This document shows positions 9,256 through 12,579 of a DNA stretch of 12,579 bases, piece after piece (the first letter of the stretch is position 1; each line of letters starts with the position of its first letter). This stretch comes from Phoronis ovalis. Lineage: Eukaryota; Phoronida; Phoronidae. The translations under genes were made by a program, and so were the position numbers. The stretch spans positions 1 through 12,579 of the forward strand of contig JAOXYB010043971.1 of NCBI GenBank assembly GCA_028565635.1, given 5' to 3'. A model generated the notes under the pieces. That model was given only the letters and a program-made list of their open reading frames with translations. It did no database searches and had not been told where the DNA came from.

Positions 9256-11880
9256 GTAGGTTTCTTGTATGTAATATATCTTTTGCCATGGGAACATTTT
9301 GGTGATGCAAGAGTTTTGTGTTTAGTGTTTTGTCAAGTACTATTGACTGTTCTTTGCCAGCAAAGATTCCTGTCATTGTGCTGTGAAGTGGTCATTTGAA
9401 GTAGGAACATCTACCTCTTATCCGGTCTTCTGCTCATTAATGACACTTAGAGCAGTTAAGTTTACTCCCTCTGTTGGCAAGGTTACAAACAATATAGGTG
9501 CTGGGATGTAAAATTAATGACATGGCATGTCATTACCTTATATGGACTGTCATTACCTTATATTATGTGTTGTCATGACACCTATGACTTGGCCTGTCGT
9601 TACCTTATATTATGTGTTGTCATGCCACCTATGACTTGCGCGTACACCCGAACCTAGGTCCCAAACAAAAATCAGCTGTTACAGTCTTTGTTCTTGACCA
9701 TTTGAACTGGTAGAAATGTTTAGATTGCAATGTAATATACAAATAAATGTATTGTTTAACCTGCACTAACATTAGGTGCAATGAAAATAACCATGTATTA
9801 TTGGAAATATTATCAATTGTTAAAAATAATATTCTGGTGTTGAAATCGTACTGCAGGTACCAGTGTGCAATGCTTTTTATAGAAACATGTACAATAGTGT
9901 ATTATATCAGGAATTATATTTCTAAATACAAACTGTGATTTAAAAATCTAGGCATTTCAATTGATGTGTATTACAAAATGCATTCACACAAGTTAATACT
10001 TTTCTGTAAATTGAAATTGTTTCTAAACACTAAAAAAATATTTTAAGATACTGTGTGAGTCAGAAATTTTAATTAAAGAGTGTTAACTACGAACTTACAC
10101 ATTAAACCTCAAGCCAATTTAGAGTTTACCTATGATGCATTTTATTTAATTATAAATAGAACTAGAGCTCAACATTTAATTTGCTAGTCATGGTCTGGAG
10201 TTATTGCTAGTTCTATCAGTGTAGCATATAATTTTAATCAGAGGTTTTTCATTTTTGGTTCAATACCAGTGACATCCACTATGCTCTTCAATCTTTAGTG
10301 TATTTTGTTTTGCTTTATAGAGCCTAGATGTAAATATGGTCATGGCTATTAGCAGTAATATTGTAATGAAACTCTAATGCAGTTTAGTAATCAGAGAACA
10401 AAACTGTATAATCTGTTGCTTAAGTGTGGAAATTGTCCATTGAAGCAGCAAGGATAAAAATAGGCCTTTGTTTTGACTAGACCTGATAACAAATATTATT
10501 AAAACTCTTGAGTATTGAAGCGTTGCTAAATATAAAATACCATTAAAATTGTGAACTCTTTCCCCCCCATGTCGATATTTTGTACCCTAAAAATGCAGTT
10601 GAGGAATATAGTTTTGATTAGCAGGAAAACAGGAGGGTTTTTTTCGATATTCCAAACTATGATATAATTGCAATTTCGACTAGGACTTGTCCAAACAAAA
10701 ATAATCTTCTTGAAAAATGGTTTTATAGCACTGTGTAGTGTGCACTGAGTAGAATTGATTAAGTTGAATTCCTTGCAGAATTTATGAAGATATTAGTTCC
10801 GCTTTCTAAAATATTTGATTTCCCTATAGTTAAATAATTGCTTATGGTCTGATATTTTTTATTTATATGCATATTTAATACATTCACTGAAGTGAGCATA
10901 AATTTGATGTCAGTTGTGTTATAATCCCATTCTTTGTGCATAGTTTAATTCTAAGAAAAATATATCTATTCATATCTAACCACAGATGTGTATAAGCTAT
11001 GTACACATAAGTGTTCCAATGTGATATAAATTTCAAACATATGCTTTCTATTTGATCATGTATGTCTATTAAATTCTGAGTAAATTTATCTAAAATACTT
11101 TATGAACTTACTTGAGATGTCAAACATGTTTTGTATTATATTATATTTGACCTAAACATGTAATATCCTGACAATTCCAGCGTAACAATTAAAAATTACA
11201 GTAATTAACTTTTAGTATATATTTAGCTTCAGGAGATATAAAAAAAATTATGAATGAACTCAATGACACTCATTAGAGGAGCAGTATTATACAAGTGTTT
11301 ACTGTAGAAAACATTTTTTGATAAACACCTTTTATTGGCATGGGATCCAATAAACATTTATGTGTACTTAATGTGTACTTAATGTATATTTATCGGTTTT
11401 GCCTCATTATTTTTCAAGCAACTTTCTGTGTTAATTTTTTTATATCTGATTGTTGATGTTTGCAAAGTGTCAGCAGTTACAATGTCCTTGAGCTTTTGAG
11501 GATTTTATCCTTTAGCACCATCCTTGTGATTGTTGACCTTATTATCATCCAAAAACATCACCATGCCCATTTTCAGTACTTTTGCTATTTTTTAAAGTCT
11601 CAAATATGTGATGGATCAAAGACTAGTATGCCCATGTTTTTAGCACCGTTTTGCTTGTACCAGGGGTATGTAAATGTCACCAACCCTGTCAAACCTATAA
11701 GTCTATGTTCATTTAAAGTGCATTTAAAGAATACAGTATTGTGGATCCAATTGGTTCCTTGGCAGAAGAAGCACCCAATGAGAATAATATTTTTTGGGTA
11801 GTTAAGTTGATTATATAAAAAAACATATTTTTACATAGTTCTTGCTTAGATAAAACTCCAAGCTAGCCAGCTGAATAGGC
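9256..11880 (+). other. Downstream intron (partial), non-coding
   Basis: It begins with the donor GTAGGT after exon B. The sequence is AT-rich, with a 47 bp tandem repeat at 9547-9640 and an 11 bp dimer (TGTGTACTTAA at 11361-11382). No further polyamine oxidase exon is recognisable, so the 3' part of the gene is either beyond the window or in short exons missed by eye. Open frames here (for example 11460-11801, which starts with TTG) have no recognisable domain and an AT-driven composition. Confidence 0.65.
9547..9640. repeat. 47 bp tandem repeat, 2 copies plus a partial
   Basis: Units start CTGTCATTACC (9547) and CTGTCGTTACC (9594). They share TTATATTATGTGTTGTCATG and CACCTATGACTTG and differ at about four bases. 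A truncated unit with TGTCATTACCTTATAT precedes them at about 9529-9544. It lies about 290 bases into the intron after exon B. Confidence 0.9.
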
Positions 11881-12579
11881 CAACGTTAATCAGCGGAGTC
11901 ATAAAATAACGGACTAACGGAGTAAAACGTTTATTTTAAATTAATTATTACATGATCTGCCTTTATACATATTTTTATTACAAAAAAAATCAACGCAGAG
12001 ATTTTAATTTAATAACACATCAAGAATCTTTATCGATTACTCTCACCTAGCATTGTTGCGTTGAAAAGTATATTTTATACTCAATCTCCAGTGAAATCGT
12101 ACCAAAAAATTATATCCAGTAATTTCAGACAAAACGTTTGTCACATTTTGTTAACTTCAAATAGATCTTATGAACAGTTTCCGCACGTTTTCCCCGGGTA
12201 ACATGCGCGGCAGAAACCATATAATTTTAAACAACATGATTATCACGTGACAGGATACGTCAAAGGATTTCCCAAATGTTGACGAAAAAGAAGGAACGTT
12301 TAAATGATGTGTGGAAGTGTTTTTTTTTTGTTTATTTTACATCAGTGGCGTTGCTTTGTTTTCAAATTGTCTACTTATCGAGGCTTCAGTGCGTGTGCCA
12401 TTGAACAACAGGCCAGAGAGCTCGTCATAATTGAGTTCTAGTTCCGGTTAAGTAACTAGGGATTTCCCCGAATTGAACAGTTTACTTCGAGAATAAATCC
12501 GCGATACAGAAAGTTCACAAATGACAACTTAACTAATAGGATTAAGCACTCCTTTAGACACGAGGACTAATGCGTTATA
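11881..12579. other. CpG-richer segment, no gene recognised
   Basis: By eye this stretch has about 30 CpG dinucleotides in 700 bases, against about 3 in the preceding 780. It includes TCACGTGA (12243-12250), CCCCGGG (12192-12198) and GCGCGG (12206-12211). There is no convincing open frame or splice pair. It could be a regulatory region, the 5' area of a neighbouring gene, or a younger insertion. No repeat boundary was identified at about 11880. Confidence 0.45.

Noticed and set aside
9103-9376. Minus-strand open frames over exon B
   Set aside because: They are antisense shadows of exon B; the + strand reading matches the family and has proper splice sites.
9361-9511. Possible alternative terminal exon after TTTGCCAG (49 codons, then TAA)
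   Set aside because: The phase would fit exon B, but the peptide does not resemble the conserved region that should follow, and a 49-codon open run can occur by chance.
11460-11801. 113-codon open frame on the + strand
   Set aside because: It begins at TTG rather than ATG, shows no recognisable domain and has AT-driven composition.

Overview
The window looks like AT-rich, intron-rich DNA from an animal nuclear genome. Only two stretches, about 1.04 kb of 12.6 kb, have convincing coding signal. They are separated by a 4.9 kb intron with canonical GT-AG ends, and the rest is non-coding DNA full of short repeats. There is no operon structure, no ribosome binding site pattern and no prokaryotic gene density. 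An invertebrate such as a mollusc or another lophotrochozoan fits the compact repeats and AT content, but that assignment is a guess, not a result.

The one supported gene is on the + strand: a flavin-dependent polyamine oxidase of the PAOX/SMOX family (N1-acetylpolyamine or spermine oxidase). Exon A (3321-4232) carries the substrate-side active-site motif ELGANWIHG, the DHVIVTISLG segment, and the conserved flavin-facing lysine in DKVILEF. Exon B (9126-9255) continues in phase with GWIVGHEA and the ESLTEEEV region. The N-terminal dinucleotide-binding exon(s) and the C-terminal exon(s) with the second FAD-binding motif were not found, so the gene runs out of the window on both sides and this is a central fragment of about 346 residues.

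Layout: 1-3320 upstream intron with small tandem and foldback repeats; 2941-3228 first copy of a ~285 bp dispersed repeat; 3321-4232 exon A; 4233-9125 intron; 4423-4941 a transposon-like element with 31 bp terminal inverted repeats and an interior of ~31 bp tandem units; 7270-7551 second copy of the ~285 bp repeat in the opposite orientation; 9126-9255 exon B; 9256 onward downstream intron, with a 47 bp minisatellite at 9547-9640; from about 11880 to the end a segment much richer in CpG.

The most interesting structure is the inverted pair of ~285 bp repeats that brackets exon A. In the pre-mRNA the two copies could pair into a long duplex with exon A in the loop. That is the arrangement known to favour back-splicing into circular RNA and to serve as an ADAR substrate. 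No new protein system is visible.
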